From: Candidatus Aalborgicola bjergmarkensis
GTDB taxonomy: Bacteria > Pseudomonadota > Gammaproteobacteria > Burkholderiales > Burkholderiaceae_C
Assembly (NCBI GenBank): GCA_016708725.1
Contig: JADJFE010000001.1
Coordinates: forward strand, 632,651 to 696,650
DNA: 64,000 nucleotides
Direction of reading: 5' to 3'
Shown here one piece after another: positions 1 to 9,475 of this stretch. The first letter of the stretch is position 1, and every line of letters starts with the position of its first letter. Both the position numbers and the translations under genes were made by a program. The notes beneath the pieces are model-generated. The model saw nothing but the letters and a program-made list of their open reading frames with translations. It ran no database searches and had not been told where the DNA came from.

Positions 1-150
1 GCCCCCTATGCCGATTTGCACAGCCAGCGCCGCATACGAATGCGCTCATTCAAACGCACCATGCGAAAGAACTTCAGATTAAACGTTCCGGTGCCCGCGT
101 GACCGCTGGCTTACTTTGGGCCAGCCGCCGCACCGCCCTGCAAAACGCCG

Positions 151-915
151 TTGTTCGCGCTGAGCCAGCACCACTCAGCAAGTATCATGGCGCAGAGGAA
201 AAATCCAGAGCAATCGAGCACTTTCATGGTCAAACAAACCGAAGCCTTCGCCCGCACGCGAGCAGTGCGCACCTTCTTTTCACAGACCGACCTGGAGCGC
301 CGCGCCGCCTTGCTGCAAATGCGCCTTGACCCGCTCACTGTTGCCATAGACACCCGCATTGCCGGGCGCGACTACCAGGTGGACTGCCTTGAGACCGTTT
401 GCCGTGAAATTGGCTTGGGGCGGCGCAAGGTGCTCCTTGAAATGGTCACTGGCACCGGCAAGATGCTGGGCCGGGGCACGCGCAAGTCGCAAGGCAAACC
501 CGTGTTCACCCTGTTCGATTTCGTGGGTGTTGCAGATGCCCATGAGGGGGACGACGGTTATGCCGAAGGCGGCAATCTCACCGAGCGTGATCCACGGCCA
601 CGGCCAGATCCCCGCACGCTGGTAACGGTTGACCAGAACGATGAAATCGACCCGCTAACCCGTTCCTGGGTGACGATGGACGACGCAGGCAATTTTGTGT
701 TCATGGAAGCGTCCGAAGAAAAAGCCAACGAGTTGGGCGCGCGCTTTGAGGGCTGGTTGATGGGGCAGGAATTCACCCTCGACCACCTGGAGTTTCCACC
801 GTTCAGCCTGCAAGGCGGTCGGCGCAAAGCCGCTGAACTCTTTGGCGGTGAAACTCCGCTCTCTGGCGTACTCGCCAACCTTTCGCGGTCGGTTTACGGC
901 GCACCCCTTCAATAA
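151..915 (+). pseudogene. Type I restriction enzyme R subunit, internally deleted remnant
   Basis: This open frame joins two distant parts of an HsdR-type restriction/translocase subunit. Its first third has the stretch that precedes the helicase core (DYQVDCLETVCREIG) and a Walker A-like end, MVTGTGK. The next residues, MLGRGTR and FTLFDFVGV, normally lie several hundred residues later, near the start of the C-terminal region. The DEAD-box motifs, helicase motifs II-VI and most of the translocase are therefore missing through an in-frame deletion. An intact HsdR is about 800-1100 residues; this is at most 254. The N-terminal nuclease domain is also absent, and no hsdM or hsdS is visible. It cannot work as a restriction enzyme. 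The true start is uncertain because the 5' part is degenerate. Confidence 0.75.
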
Positions 916-943
916 ACCTATTATTTATCCAAGGAGAAACTGC

Positions 944-1249
944 ATGAATGCCATTGCTGAAAGAGTCCACTTGATAGAGCGCATCGCACATGACGATGAA
1001 CCCACGCGGCGGATGCTGGACAAAGTCATTGATTTTCTGCTTGAAAAAGACCGGAAAAAACTAGCTAGATTCCGAGAAGAATTGACAGCGTTTGAACAGC
1101 AATACCGCATGAGCACAGCTGAGTTTCAGCAAGGATTTGACTCTGGCAAGCTTGGTGATGCTCCGCAGTGGTTTGATTGGGATGGGCTAGCTGCCATCGT
1201 CGCCAGCCTAGAGGCCAAACTCAACGCGGTGGATGCCGGGCGTGAGTGA
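944..1249 (+). CDS. TumA-like antitoxin of a TumE-type toxin-antitoxin pair (putative)
   Basis: A 101-residue acidic, mostly helical protein. The ATG at 944 has a good ribosome binding site (AAGGAG) and starts just downstream of the restriction remnant. The C-terminal pattern, a helical stretch with FEQQYRMSTAEFQQGFDSGKLGDAPQWFDW written in short as FEQxYxMS..F..GxLGD....DW, resembles the small antitoxins found before TumE/DUF6516 toxins in many proteobacteria. The next reading frame overlaps it by 8 bases, as expected for a translationally coupled pair. Family placement is from memory of the pattern, so the function is inferred. Confidence 0.5.
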   Translation: MNAIAERVHLIERIAHDDEPTRRMLDKVIDFLLEKDRKKLARFREELTAFEQQYRMSTAEFQQGFDSGKLGDAPQWFDWDGLAAIVASLEAKLNAVDAGRE

Positions 1250-1385
1250 TGTGCTCGAAAGATGGGTGGATGCGGTTGAGGTGGCCCTTTTAACCTGGCC
1301 TCATTCGCGTCACGTGTCGATGGACTATGTTCGGATGGGTGAAGGTGTGGCGCACTATCGCTTGCGCACAACACTTGTGGAATAA
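1242..1385 (+). pseudogene. Truncated TumE/DUF6516-like toxin (putative)
   Basis: A 47-codon GTG-started frame overlaps the end of the preceding antitoxin-like gene. Its residues (VLERWVDAVEVALLTWP, then YRLRTTLVE) look like the first half of a TumE/DUF6516 toxin, which is usually about 100-120 residues and continues with an aromatic, basic C-terminal half. The frame stops at 1385 and nothing resembling the rest follows before the next gene at 1437. The likely reading is a toxin cut short, leaving the antitoxin. It could also be a short unrelated protein. Confidence 0.35.
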
Positions 1386-1436
1386 ACTTGGGGGCGTGCG
1401 GTTGGATTTCCTATCCGCTGGAACGAAAGACGAAAG

Positions 1437-3881
1437 ATGAGGAAAAATACCAAATCAGAACTTGTTTCTCTGAAAGAGAAATTTGAAACCATTATTCAAT
1501 CCATCCCGATTCCTGTCTTTGTCAAAGACGGGCAAAGTCGCTTCCTCCTGATGAACAAGGCGTGCGAAATTCAATTTGGCATGTCTTTCGCCGATCTGCA
1601 AGGCACCGACGCGAGCCAGTATTTCCCTGCCGATCAGATGGCACACTTCTTGGAAATTGACCGGCAAGCCTTTGCCAAAGGACGTTCCTTCGATTTGGAA
1701 GAAACCGTCTGGAGCGCAGAGCATCAAGAAAATCGTCAGTGCCGTACCTTTAAGAACCCTGTCTTTGATGGTGACGGCAAACCTTTATTCCTGACATGTG
1801 CAATGGTGGACATCACAGACAGGAAACGCCTCGAAAACGACCTGTTGAAAAATCAGCAAGCCTTTCAAGCTATTCTGACCGCCACGCTTGATGGCTATTG
1901 GGGCGTAGATGCCCAAGGGCATCTGACCGACGTCAACCTGACCTACTGTCAGCAATCAGGTTATTCGAGGGAAGAACTCATTGGTATGCACGTTTCTTCG
2001 CTGGACGCGACCGAGAATCCTGAGGACGTCGCTGCCCGGATGCAGGTGATCACCGCCAAAGGCAACATGCAATTTGAAACCCTCCATCGTCGCAAGAATG
2101 GTTCGTTGTGGCCGGTCGAGGTGAGTGTCACGGGTCTTGCTACGAATCCAGTCCGACTTTTTGCGTTTTTCCGTGATATTACCCAGCGCAAGCTGGCGGA
2201 GGAAGCACTCGCCAAACAGTCAGAATTGCTTGAGCGCACCGCTGAAATGGCGAAGGTGGGGGGGTGGGAACTCGATCTCGCGACCCGGCGAGTCACTTGG
2301 TCGAAAGAAACCGCTCGCCTGCATGAGGTCGATCAATCCTACATCGCGCCATTGGTGGACACAGGAGACCAATGGTACCCGCCGGAGGTATGGCCAATCG
2401 TCATCGCTGCCGTAATGGCTGCGATTGAAAACGGCACGCCATATGACCTGGAGGTGCCGTTCATTACAGCCAAAGGGCGGCGCATATGGGTGCGGGTTCA
2501 GGGGTTTGCCGTGCAAGTTGCCGGAAAAACGACCGGCCTGCGAGGTACGTTTCAGGATATCAGCGAGCGCAAGCAAGCCGAAAATGCGCTGAAAGAGAGC
2601 GAAGAACGTTTCCGTAGTGCATTTGAGACGGCCGCACACGGCATGGCTCTGGTGTCATTGGAAGGGAAATTCGTCAAGGTGAATGCAGCCTTGTGCGCCA
2701 TGGTGGGATACGGCAATGCCGAGCTGCTGGCTACAGACTTTCAGACGCTCACCCACCCAGAAGATTTGACCGCTGATCTGAATTACGTGCATCAACTGCT
2801 GGAGCGGAAAATTGAGAGTTACCAGAAGGAAAAGAGGTATTTCCATAAAAAGGGAAATGTCATCTGGGTATTACTGAGTGTATCGCTGGTTCGAACAAGC
2901 GAAGGGGTTCCGGTTCACTTCGTTTCCCAGATTCAAGACATTTCCCGGTCCAAGGTGGCAGAACAGGAATTGCGTATCGCGGCGGCAACTTTCGAAACGC
3001 ATGATGCCATCATGATTACCGATGCAGATGGAAACATCCTGAAGGTGAACCAGGCATTCACGACCATTACAGGATATAGCCACGAGGAAGTGCGGGGCAG
3101 GAACCCGCGCATAATGAAATCGGGGAGGCACGATAAGTCATTCTTTGTCGAACTATTTCATAAGTTGGAGCGCGATGGGACGTGGGAAGGAGAGATATGG
3201 GATAAGCGAAAAAGCGGAGAAATATATCCGCATTGGATGGCCATAACTGCCATCAGGGATTCGCAGATGAAAATCGTTCAGTATGTGGCCATATTTAGTG
3301 ATATTACCGTCCGCAAGAAAAACGAGGAGCTTATCAACCAGCTGGCTTATTATGACCCATTGACTAATCTGCCCAATCGCCGCATGTTGACTGACCGTTT
3401 GGGGCAGGCAATGGCATCGAATAGACGAAGCGGTAAATACGGCGCAGTGATGTTCATGGACCTGGATAAATTTAAGCCCCTTAATGATATGCATGGGCAT
3501 GCGGTGGGTGACTTATTATTGATTGAAGTCGGGCAACGTATAAAAAATTGTATCCGTGAGGTTGACACGGTTGCCCGTTTTGGCGGTGATGAATTTGTGG
3601 TGATGCTCGGCGAGCTGGATGCCAACGAAACTACATCCAGAAATCAAGCCAGTAACGTGGCTGAAAAAATCCGCATTTGTCTGGCCGAAACATATTTCCT
3701 TAAACGCCAGGATGGGAACGATTCTGAAAGTTGTGTTGAACATAATTGCTCATCAAGTATCGGTGTGACTCTATTCAATGGTCACGAAATAAACCAGGAA
3801 GCAATTTTGAAACAAGCCGATACAGTGATGTATTTGGCAAAAGAAAGCGGTCGTAATTCAGTTCGCTTTTATAAATGTTAG
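1437..3881 (+). CDS. Multi-PAS diguanylate cyclase
   Basis: An 814-residue cytoplasmic signalling protein predicted to make cyclic-di-GMP from two GTP. No membrane segment or signal peptide is visible. About five PAS/PAC sensor units run in series (roughly residues 10-125, 135-255, 262-380, 385-510 and 515-635). Each ends with a linker of the form DI(T/S)xRK, which is typical for PAC motifs. The GGDEF domain fills about 640-810; its active-site loop is FGGDEF, preceded by the metal/GTP-binding MDLDKFK. There is no EAL or HD-GYP domain, so it is a synthase, not a phosphodiesterase. The start at 1437 gives a full first PAS domain. What the PAS domains sense cannot be read from sequence. Confidence 0.9.
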   Translation: MRKNTKSELVSLKEKFETIIQSIPIPVFVKDGQSRFLLMNKACEIQFGMSFADLQGTDASQYFPADQMAHFLEIDRQAFAKGRSFDLEETVWSAEHQENRQCRTFKNPVFDGDGKPLFLTCAMVDITDRKRLENDLLKNQQAFQAILTATLDGYWGVDAQGHLTDVNLTYCQQSGYSREELIGMHVSSLDATENPEDVAARMQVITAKGNMQFETLHRRKNGSLWPVEVSVTGLATNPVRLFAFFRDITQRKLAEEALAKQSELLERTAEMAKVGGWELDLATRRVTWSKETARLHEVDQSYIAPLVDTGDQWYPPEVWPIVIAAVMAAIENGTPYDLEVPFITAKGRRIWVRVQGFAVQVAGKTTGLRGTFQDISERKQAENALKESEERFRSAFETAAHGMALVSLEGKFVKVNAALCAMVGYGNAELLATDFQTLTHPEDLTADLNYVHQLLERKIESYQKEKRYFHKKGNVIWVLLSVSLVRTSEGVPVHFVSQIQDISRSKVAEQELRIAAATFETHDAIMITDADGNILKVNQAFTTITGYSHEEVRGRNPRIMKSGRHDKSFFVELFHKLERDGTWEGEIWDKRKSGEIYPHWMAITAIRDSQMKIVQYVAIFSDITVRKKNEELINQLAYYDPLTNLPNRRMLTDRLGQAMASNRRSGKYGAVMFMDLDKFKPLNDMHGHAVGDLLLIEVGQRIKNCIREVDTVARFGGDEFVVMLGELDANETTSRNQASNVAEKIRICLAETYFLKRQDGNDSESCVEHNCSSSIGVTLFNGHEINQEAILKQADTVMYLAKESGRNSVRFYKC

Positions 3882-3965
3882 CGGCTGTCAAAAGCGCATG
3901 TAGCGTGTTTTAAACAATGATATTGGGTATAATAACCTGATATGTATGCGAACGACGCTTATATT

Positions 3966-3985
3966 CCCGCGCTGAAGGGCGGGGC
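3966..3985. repeat. GC-rich hairpin resembling an IS200/IS605-type end
   Basis: The segment CCCGCGCTGAAGGGCGGGGC between the diguanylate cyclase and recQ can form a CCCGC/GCGGG stem. It resembles the hairpin at the right end of the TnpB element at 62.9 kb, which reads CCCCGTCC-TTTA-GGGCGGGG. No transposase remains here, so at most this is a scar. The surrounding 180 bases between the two genes hold nothing else I can support. Confidence 0.3.
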
Positions 3986-4061
3986 ATTGTGCTTCAATCG
4001 GATATTATTAATAATACCGCAATCATGTCTGTGCATTCCATTTTAGTTCGTTGAATTTTCC

Positions 4062-5987
4062 ATGCACCAAACCCTCAAAAACGTTTTTGGTTACTCACAG
4101 TTTCGAACCGGACAAGAACAAGTGATTCAAGCAGTACTGGCTGGGCGGTCCGCTGCCGCAATATTCCCAACAGGTTCTGGTAAGTCGCTGTGTTATCAGT
4201 TGCCTGCGCTATTGTTGGATCATTTGACGCTGGTTGTTTCGCCGCTTTTGGCACTTATCCAGGATCAGTTGGCATACCTCACACGCTTGGGCATTGCTGC
4301 GGCTAGTATCGACTCAACTCAAAGCCGCGAAGAAACCCATGCTGTGATGACGCAAGCCCGTTCTGGGCAGCTAAAAATATTGATGATTTCGGTAGAACGA
4401 CTAAAGAACGAGTCTTTTCGCAATTTTTTAAGTCAAATTCCAATTTCGTTGCTAGTGGTTGACGAAGCGCATTGCATATCAGAGTGGGGCCACAATTTTC
4501 GCCCGGATTATTTGAAACTACCTGACTACCAGCGTCAATTTTCAATTCCTCAAGCGTTGCTACTCACCGCTACTGCCACACCACAGGTGGCTGCTGACAT
4601 GCAAGCCAAATTTGCTATTGCACCCGACGATGTGGTTAGTACCGGCTTTCATCGACCAAATCTGAATTTGCTGGTTGAGCCTGTAAGTGGAGAGCAAAGG
4701 CTGCATCGTCTGACTCAATGGCTTTTGCAGCGTACGCATCAGTCTGGCATTGTGTATGTGACCTTGCAAAAGACTGCCGAACAGGTTGTTGAACATCTAA
4801 ATCACCAAGGCATTGCCGCACTCGCCTATCACGCTGGTATGGAGAATCCGATACGCGAATCGATTCAGCAGCAGTTCATGGCTGGGCAGGTTAAATGCAT
4901 TGTTGCCACTATTGCGTTTGGCATGGGGATCGACAAAAGTGATATCAGGAATATAGTTCATTTTGATCTGCCAAAATCTATCGAGGGCTACAGTCAGGAG
5001 ATTGGTCGTGCTGGTCGCGATGGATTGTCGTCTGACTGCCTCGCAATGGCCAACCGCGATGGCCTGCAGGTGCTGGAAAACTTTGTCTACGGTGATACAC
5101 CGCAACCTCAAGGTATCCGTTGCGTATTAGACGAAATTGGATCGCTGCCAACTGATTCAAACTGGGAGATTACTCTCTATTCACTTTCTGCGCGTAGCAA
5201 TATTCGTATGTTGCCGTTAAAAACTCTATTGGTTCAATTGGAACTGCGCGGAGTCATTGCATCGCGGTATTCCTTTTTTGGTGAATACCGCTTCAAATTT
5301 CTGGTGCCAACTAATACTGTATTGGCCCGCTTTAAAGGTGAGCGATTGCAATTTGTAGAAGCAATTTTGCGTAGTGCTCGAAAGGCTATAACATGGCACA
5401 CAGTGGATTTTGATGCGCTTTATAAAGTCTATGCGACTGAGCGCAGTCGGGTAATCACAGCGTTGGGCTATTTTGAGAAGGAAGGTTGGATTGAGTTGGA
5501 AGCCAAACAAATGACGGAGGTTTATGCTGTACTAACTCCTGGCTTTGACGCAAATGTTCTTGGTCTTGAATTGGCTGGATATTTTCAGTCCAGGGAGGTT
5601 AGTGAAGTCAAGCGCATTCACGCCATGCTAGACTTCTTTGCCAGTGACAGGTGTCTTGGCAATCAGTTGGCTCGCTATTTTGGCGATGTAAACGTTCCTG
5701 ATAAGTGTGGACATTGTTCGGTGTGCAACGGACAAGTAGTGCAATTACCAGAATCTGCGCTGCTGCCCGCATTGGATGAACAGAATTTTTTTGAATTGTG
5801 TGGGGATGTCATGCAACGCCATCGGACACACGAAAACCAAGAGATGAGTGTCGAGAGTCTGACGCGATTTTTATGTGGAATTACCGAACCTGTGCAGACA
5901 AAACTCAAGGCCCGTAGTATAGGTGGATATGGCGCTCTGGAGAATTACCCATATGCGATGGTGCGAAACTGGGTGAAAATGCGATAA
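4062..5987 (+). CDS. recQ: RecQ-family ATP-dependent DNA helicase
   Basis: A 641-residue superfamily 2 helicase that would unwind DNA 3' to 5' in recombination and replication-fork repair. Visible motifs in order: motif I GSGKSLCYQLPAL near residue 38, motif II DEAHCISEWGHNFRP near 131, motif III TATAT near 167, motif VI QEIGRAGRDG near 310. After the helicase core comes a RecQ-C-terminal zinc-binding region with cysteines in CGHCSVC near 550 and an upstream CLGNQLARYFGD. The C-terminal part is short and I do not see a clear complete HRDC domain. Length fits the family. The gene stands alone. Confidence 0.92.
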   Translation: MHQTLKNVFGYSQFRTGQEQVIQAVLAGRSAAAIFPTGSGKSLCYQLPALLLDHLTLVVSPLLALIQDQLAYLTRLGIAAASIDSTQSREETHAVMTQARSGQLKILMISVERLKNESFRNFLSQIPISLLVVDEAHCISEWGHNFRPDYLKLPDYQRQFSIPQALLLTATATPQVAADMQAKFAIAPDDVVSTGFHRPNLNLLVEPVSGEQRLHRLTQWLLQRTHQSGIVYVTLQKTAEQVVEHLNHQGIAALAYHAGMENPIRESIQQQFMAGQVKCIVATIAFGMGIDKSDIRNIVHFDLPKSIEGYSQEIGRAGRDGLSSDCLAMANRDGLQVLENFVYGDTPQPQGIRCVLDEIGSLPTDSNWEITLYSLSARSNIRMLPLKTLLVQLELRGVIASRYSFFGEYRFKFLVPTNTVLARFKGERLQFVEAILRSARKAITWHTVDFDALYKVYATERSRVITALGYFEKEGWIELEAKQMTEVYAVLTPGFDANVLGLELAGYFQSREVSEVKRIHAMLDFFASDRCLGNQLARYFGDVNVPDKCGHCSVCNGQVVQLPESALLPALDEQNFFELCGDVMQRHRTHENQEMSVESLTRFLCGITEPVQTKLKARSIGGYGALENYPYAMVRNWVKMR

Positions 5988-6013
5988 TGCGATTTCAAAT
6001 CTATCACTGAATG

Positions 6014-6058
6014 GCGCCATTAGCGCCATTAGCTCCATTAGCGTCGTTAGTGCCGCTA
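6014..6058. repeat. Nine-base tandem repeat, five units
   Basis: Five consecutive 9-base units: gcgccatta twice, then the variants gctccatta, gcgtcgtta and gtgccgcta. The tract lies between the convergent ends of recQ and the Sel1-repeat gene, ending one base before the Sel1 stop codon. It is one of several 7-9 base tracts at gene boundaries in this window. Confidence 0.85.
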
Positions 6059-6838
6059 CTACTGGCTTTGGATGAAGTTGTCGAAATACTGCTGGCTTTT
6101 GAGGTAGCTGTCCAGAGCGTCAATCAGGTTTTTCGGTTTGGCCATCTGGCGCATCAAAGTCTTGGCTTCGTCAATTTCGCCGGGCGACATTTTTTCCATC
6201 AGTTTGCTGCGCGTTGCAGCGCTTGCTTTTTCCAGGTTCGAATCTTTTGCTCCAGCCAGGTTGTACAAGGCCAGGGCGATCACGCGATCCGGGGCGGCTA
6301 CCCCCTGGCCTTTCACGTACATCACGGCCAGGTTGAACTGGGCGTTGGCAAAACCCTGGTGGGCGGCCAGGCGGAACCACTTGACGGCTTCCTTGGGGTC
6401 CTTGGGGCCGCCCTGGCCGCTGGCATAGATCACGCCCAGGTTGTACTGGGATTGGACATTGCCTTGCACACCAGCGAGGCGGTACCAGCGCAGGGCTTCT
6501 TTTTCGTCTTGCGGTACACCCTGGCCGTTGGCGCATTTCACGGCCAATCTGTACTGAACAGCAGGATCACCCTGACCGGCGGCGAGGCGGTACCACTTGA
6601 GGGCTTCCTTGGGGTCTTTGGGGACGCCCTGGCCGTAGGAAAAAATATCCCCCAGCTTGTACTGCGCATCGGCATCGCCGCGCCTGGCCTGGATGATCCA
6701 GTCGAGCAGATCTGGCGTGTAGTGGTCTTTTACTTCGAACGAAGGCAGCGAGTCCTCTTCTTCGCCGTCTACAAGCGCTGCCGACACCATTGTGGTCCAG
6801 AGGATCAGTGGAACGGCATAGAACCAGCGGCTTGTCAT
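6059..6838 (-). CDS. Exported Sel1-repeat (TPR-like) protein
   Basis: A protein of about 259 residues with a cleavable signal peptide (WFYAVPLILWTTMVSAA), then four Sel1-like repeats at about residues 50-195. Each shows the A(Q/K)Y.LG..Y..GQGV..D..EA..W(Y/F)RLAA pattern. Sel1 repeats make helical hairpin solenoids used for protein contacts, here presumably in the periplasm. The ATG at 6838 was chosen because GGAGA lies about 11 bases upstream; the TTG at 6847 is too close to that site. The neighbours give no functional hint, so the partner is unknown. Confidence 0.85.
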   Translation of the reverse strand: MTSRWFYAVPLILWTTMVSAALVDGEEEDSLPSFEVKDHYTPDLLDWIIQARRGDADAQYKLGDIFSYGQGVPKDPKEALKWYRLAAGQGDPAVQYRLAVKCANGQGVPQDEKEALRWYRLAGVQGNVQSQYNLGVIYASGQGGPKDPKEAVKWFRLAAHQGFANAQFNLAVMYVKGQGVAAPDRVIALALYNLAGAKDSNLEKASAATRSKLMEKMSPGEIDEAKTLMRQMAKPKNLIDALDSYLKSQQYFDNFIQSQ

Positions 6839-6901
6839 GTTTATCAATGTCTCCGAATGTGTGATGGCAGCAGTTTATCCCGGATTTGTCATGATCCACC
6901 T

Positions 6902-7807
6902 TCACCGTTTCTTGAGCGCTGCCAATTCAAAGTGGTGGTGCATGGCATCCAGCAAGGTGGGTAGCAGACTAGCAGGCAAATCGTGTCCCATGCCGGTGAT
7001 GGGGAGCAGTTTGGCATGCGGGATGCGTTTGGCAGTGTCTGCGCCACAGGCGAAAGGTACTAAAGGGTCTTTCTTGCCGTGGATCACCAGGGTAGGGGCG
7101 GCAATTTTGTGCAGATGGTTGGCGCGGTCGCTGTCGGCAATGATGGCGACCATCTGGCGCAGCGTACCTGCGGGGTGGAAGCTGCGGTCCAGTCCGAAGG
7201 CGATGCGTGCGCGCAAGACGGGCTCCGGGTCGATGTGGTCCGGGCTGCCTATAAGCTGGAAGAGTTTGAGTCCGTGCTCGATCATGGCTTCCCGGCCACT
7301 TTCGGTCGGGCGGTTCACCATCATCAAACCGACTCTGGGGTGCGGACCCGGCAGGCCGCGCGCGCCGCTGCTGCTCATGATGCTGGTCAGGCTGAGGAGC
7401 CGCTGGGGGGCTTGCAGCGCCACACGTTGGGCGATCATGCCGCCCATGCTGACGCCAACGACATGGGCTTTGCGGATGTTCAGCGCGTCCAGAACACCCA
7501 CGGCATCGCGCGCCATGTCGCTCAGGGAGTAGGGCGCATGAACAGGCAAGCCCATGCGGCGCTTGACCGCCGCCACGGCAACGCGCGGCTTGCCCAGGTG
7601 GTCCAGGTGTGAAGACAGGCCAATGTCGCGGTTGTCAAAACGCACCACGCGGTAGCCGGCATGTATCAAACCGTCAACCAGTGCGGGCGGCCAGCTGGTG
7701 AGCTGCATGCCCAGCCCCATGATGAGCAGAACTACCGGGCGATTGGTGTCGTTGGTGTCGCCACTGTCTTCAACCTTGATGGACATGCCATTTGCTTGTA
7801 CGAACAT
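6902..7807 (-). CDS. Alpha/beta-fold hydrolase
   Basis: A 301-residue alpha/beta hydrolase with a full catalytic triad: the nucleophile Ser in GVSMGG, an Asp in HGKKDPLVP, and a His in GMGHDLP. The oxyanion-hole region is LLIMGLGMQ. An esterase or lipase-like activity is expected; the substrate is not readable. The start at 7807 (MFVQANGMSIKVED) follows a GGAG site. The longer frame to 7873 adds a His/Thr-rich stretch coded by a short tandem repeat and is unlikely to be real. It lies 47 bases after gabD on the same strand, so the two probably share a transcript. Confidence 0.85.
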   Translation of the reverse strand: MFVQANGMSIKVEDSGDTNDTNRPVVLLIMGLGMQLTSWPPALVDGLIHAGYRVVRFDNRDIGLSSHLDHLGKPRVAVAAVKRRMGLPVHAPYSLSDMARDAVGVLDALNIRKAHVVGVSMGGMIAQRVALQAPQRLLSLTSIMSSSGARGLPGPHPRVGLMMVNRPTESGREAMIEHGLKLFQLIGSPDHIDPEPVLRARIAFGLDRSFHPAGTLRQMVAIIADSDRANHLHKIAAPTLVIHGKKDPLVPFACGADTAKRIPHAKLLPITGMGHDLPASLLPTLLDAMHHHFELAALKKR

Positions 7808-7854
7808 GGTGTGTATGTGCTCCGTGTTTTTCGTGTGCGTTGTGTGCGTTGTTG

Positions 7855-9309
7855 TTAAAGACCGCCCTGGCACAGGTATTTGAGTTCCAGGTACTCGTCC
7901 ATGCCTTGGCTGGCGCCTTCGCGGCCCATGCCGGACTGCTTGATGCCGCCAAAGGGCGCCACCTCGTTGGAAATCAATCCCTCGTTGATGCCGACCATGC
8001 CGTATTCCAGCCGCTCGGCCACGCGCCAGATGCGCGCTGCATCGCGCGTATAGAAATAACTTGCCAGACCGTAGGGCGTATCGTTGGCCAGCGTAATGGC
8101 TTCCTCCTCGGTGTGGAAGCGAAAAATCGGCGCCAGGGGACCAAAGATTTCTTCCTGCGCCAGCGCCATGCCGGGCTGGGCATCCAACAGCACGGTGGGC
8201 GTATAAAAGTTGCCGCCCAGCGCATGCCGTGTTCCCCCGATGACCACCCTGGCACCCTGCGCCACCGCATCGGCTTGCAGGCGTTCCAGTTTGGCAAGTG
8301 CCGTAGCGTTGATCAGCGGGCCAATCTGTACCCCGGCCTCCACACCCGGCCCGACCTTGAGCGCGGCCACGGCTTCGGTAAGCCGCTGCACAAACTCCGC
8401 GTAAATTTCGTTTTGCACCAGCAGGCGGTTGCTGCAGACACAGGTTTGTCCGGCGTTGCGGTATTTGGAGGCCAGCGCGCCACGCACGGCGGCATCGACA
8501 TCGGCATCATCAAAGACGATAAATGGCGCATTGCCGCCCAGCTCCAGCGACAGGCGTTTGACGCTGTTCGCGCATTGCGCCATCAAAAGCTTGCCCACCG
8601 CAGTGGAGCCGGTAAACGAGAGTTTGCGCACGATGGGGCTGTCACACAGTTGTGCCCCCACCTGCGCCGGACGTGCTGTGGTGATGACGTTAATGACTCC
8701 AGCCGGAATACCCGCGCACTGCGCCAGCCAGGCAAGCGCCAGGGCGCACAAAGGCGTGGCTTCGGCAGGTTTGAGGACGACCGTGCAACCGGCAGCCAGC
8801 GCGGGCGCGAGTTTGCGCGTGACCATGGCGATGGGAAAATTCCACGGCGTGATGGCGGCCACCACGCCCACCGGCTGTTTGAGCACCAGAATGCGCTTGT
8901 CGCCTTGTGGTGCGGGAATGACCTGTCCGTTGGCGCGTTTGGCTTCTTCGGCAAACCATTCGACGAACGACGCGCCATACAGCACCTCGCCACGCGCCTC
9001 GGCCAAGGGTTTGCCTTGTTCACTGGTCAGTAGCAGCGCCAGATCATCCTGATGTGTGAGGATCAGATCGAACCAGGCGCGCAGCAGGCGTGCACGCTCT
9101 TTGGCCGTGGTGCTGCGCCAGGCGCTCCAGGCCGCTGCCGCTGCGTCGATGGCGCGCCGTGTTTCGCCCGCGCCCATATCGGGCACGTTTGCCAGCGTTT
9201 GGCCATTGGCCGGGTTGGTGACTGCGTGGACGGCAGCGTCGTCGGCATCCAGCCACTGGCCGTTGATGGTGGCTTGCTGGCGTAAGAGTGAGGAATCATG
9301 GAGTTGCAT
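7855..9309 (-). CDS. gabD: NADP-dependent succinate-semialdehyde dehydrogenase
   Basis: A 484-residue aldehyde dehydrogenase that would oxidise succinate semialdehyde to succinate, the last step of the GABA shunt. The N-terminus from 9309 (MQLHDSSLLRQQATINGQWL) aligns with the start of E. coli GabD (MKLNDSNLFRQQALINGEWL). That decides this start over the upstream in-frame ATG at 9345. Visible motifs: ITPWNFP, the cofactor loop FTGSTAVGK, the catalytic Glu in LELGGNAPF and the catalytic Cys in NAGQTCVCSNR. The C-terminus EYLELKYLC also matches. It is probably cotranscribed with the hydrolase downstream. Confidence 0.93.
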   Translation of the reverse strand: MQLHDSSLLRQQATINGQWLDADDAAVHAVTNPANGQTLANVPDMGAGETRRAIDAAAAAWSAWRSTTAKERARLLRAWFDLILTHQDDLALLLTSEQGKPLAEARGEVLYGASFVEWFAEEAKRANGQVIPAPQGDKRILVLKQPVGVVAAITPWNFPIAMVTRKLAPALAAGCTVVLKPAEATPLCALALAWLAQCAGIPAGVINVITTARPAQVGAQLCDSPIVRKLSFTGSTAVGKLLMAQCANSVKRLSLELGGNAPFIVFDDADVDAAVRGALASKYRNAGQTCVCSNRLLVQNEIYAEFVQRLTEAVAALKVGPGVEAGVQIGPLINATALAKLERLQADAVAQGARVVIGGTRHALGGNFYTPTVLLDAQPGMALAQEEIFGPLAPIFRFHTEEEAITLANDTPYGLASYFYTRDAARIWRVAERLEYGMVGINEGLISNEVAPFGGIKQSGMGREGASQGMDEYLELKYLCQGGL

Positions 9310-9433
9310 GGCAGCCTGGGCGAGTTTTTTCTGGCCAGTCCCCAAACCCGCTTGGGTTGTACGGTCAAGGCCAGTAGTATTCCTGTAGTATGCCAGTGTT
9401 CGGTTCGGGTGAATGGAGGGGATTGGTTCATGA

Positions 9434-9463
9434 TTTGACTTTGAAATTACGGACTACCACTGA
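9434..9463 (+). pseudogene. 3' scrap of a higB-type toxin gene
   Basis: Directly before higA one frame reads F-D-F-E-I-T-D-Y-H-stop. HigB/RelE-type toxins that precede this antitoxin family typically end in (D/E)VEIVDYH. An in-frame TGA at 9431 lies immediately upstream, so only about nine codons survive. This is short, but position, strand and sequence all fit the end of a lost higB. Confidence 0.5.
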
Positions 9464-9475
9464 GGATTTAACACC

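Noticed and set aside
6011..6964. A 317-codon plus-strand frame over the Sel1-repeat gene
   Set aside because: Its N-terminus is the 9-base tandem repeat and the rest mirrors the Sel1 repeats in antisense.
7792..9033. A 413-codon plus-strand frame over gabD
   Set aside because: Antisense of gabD, with no recognisable domain.
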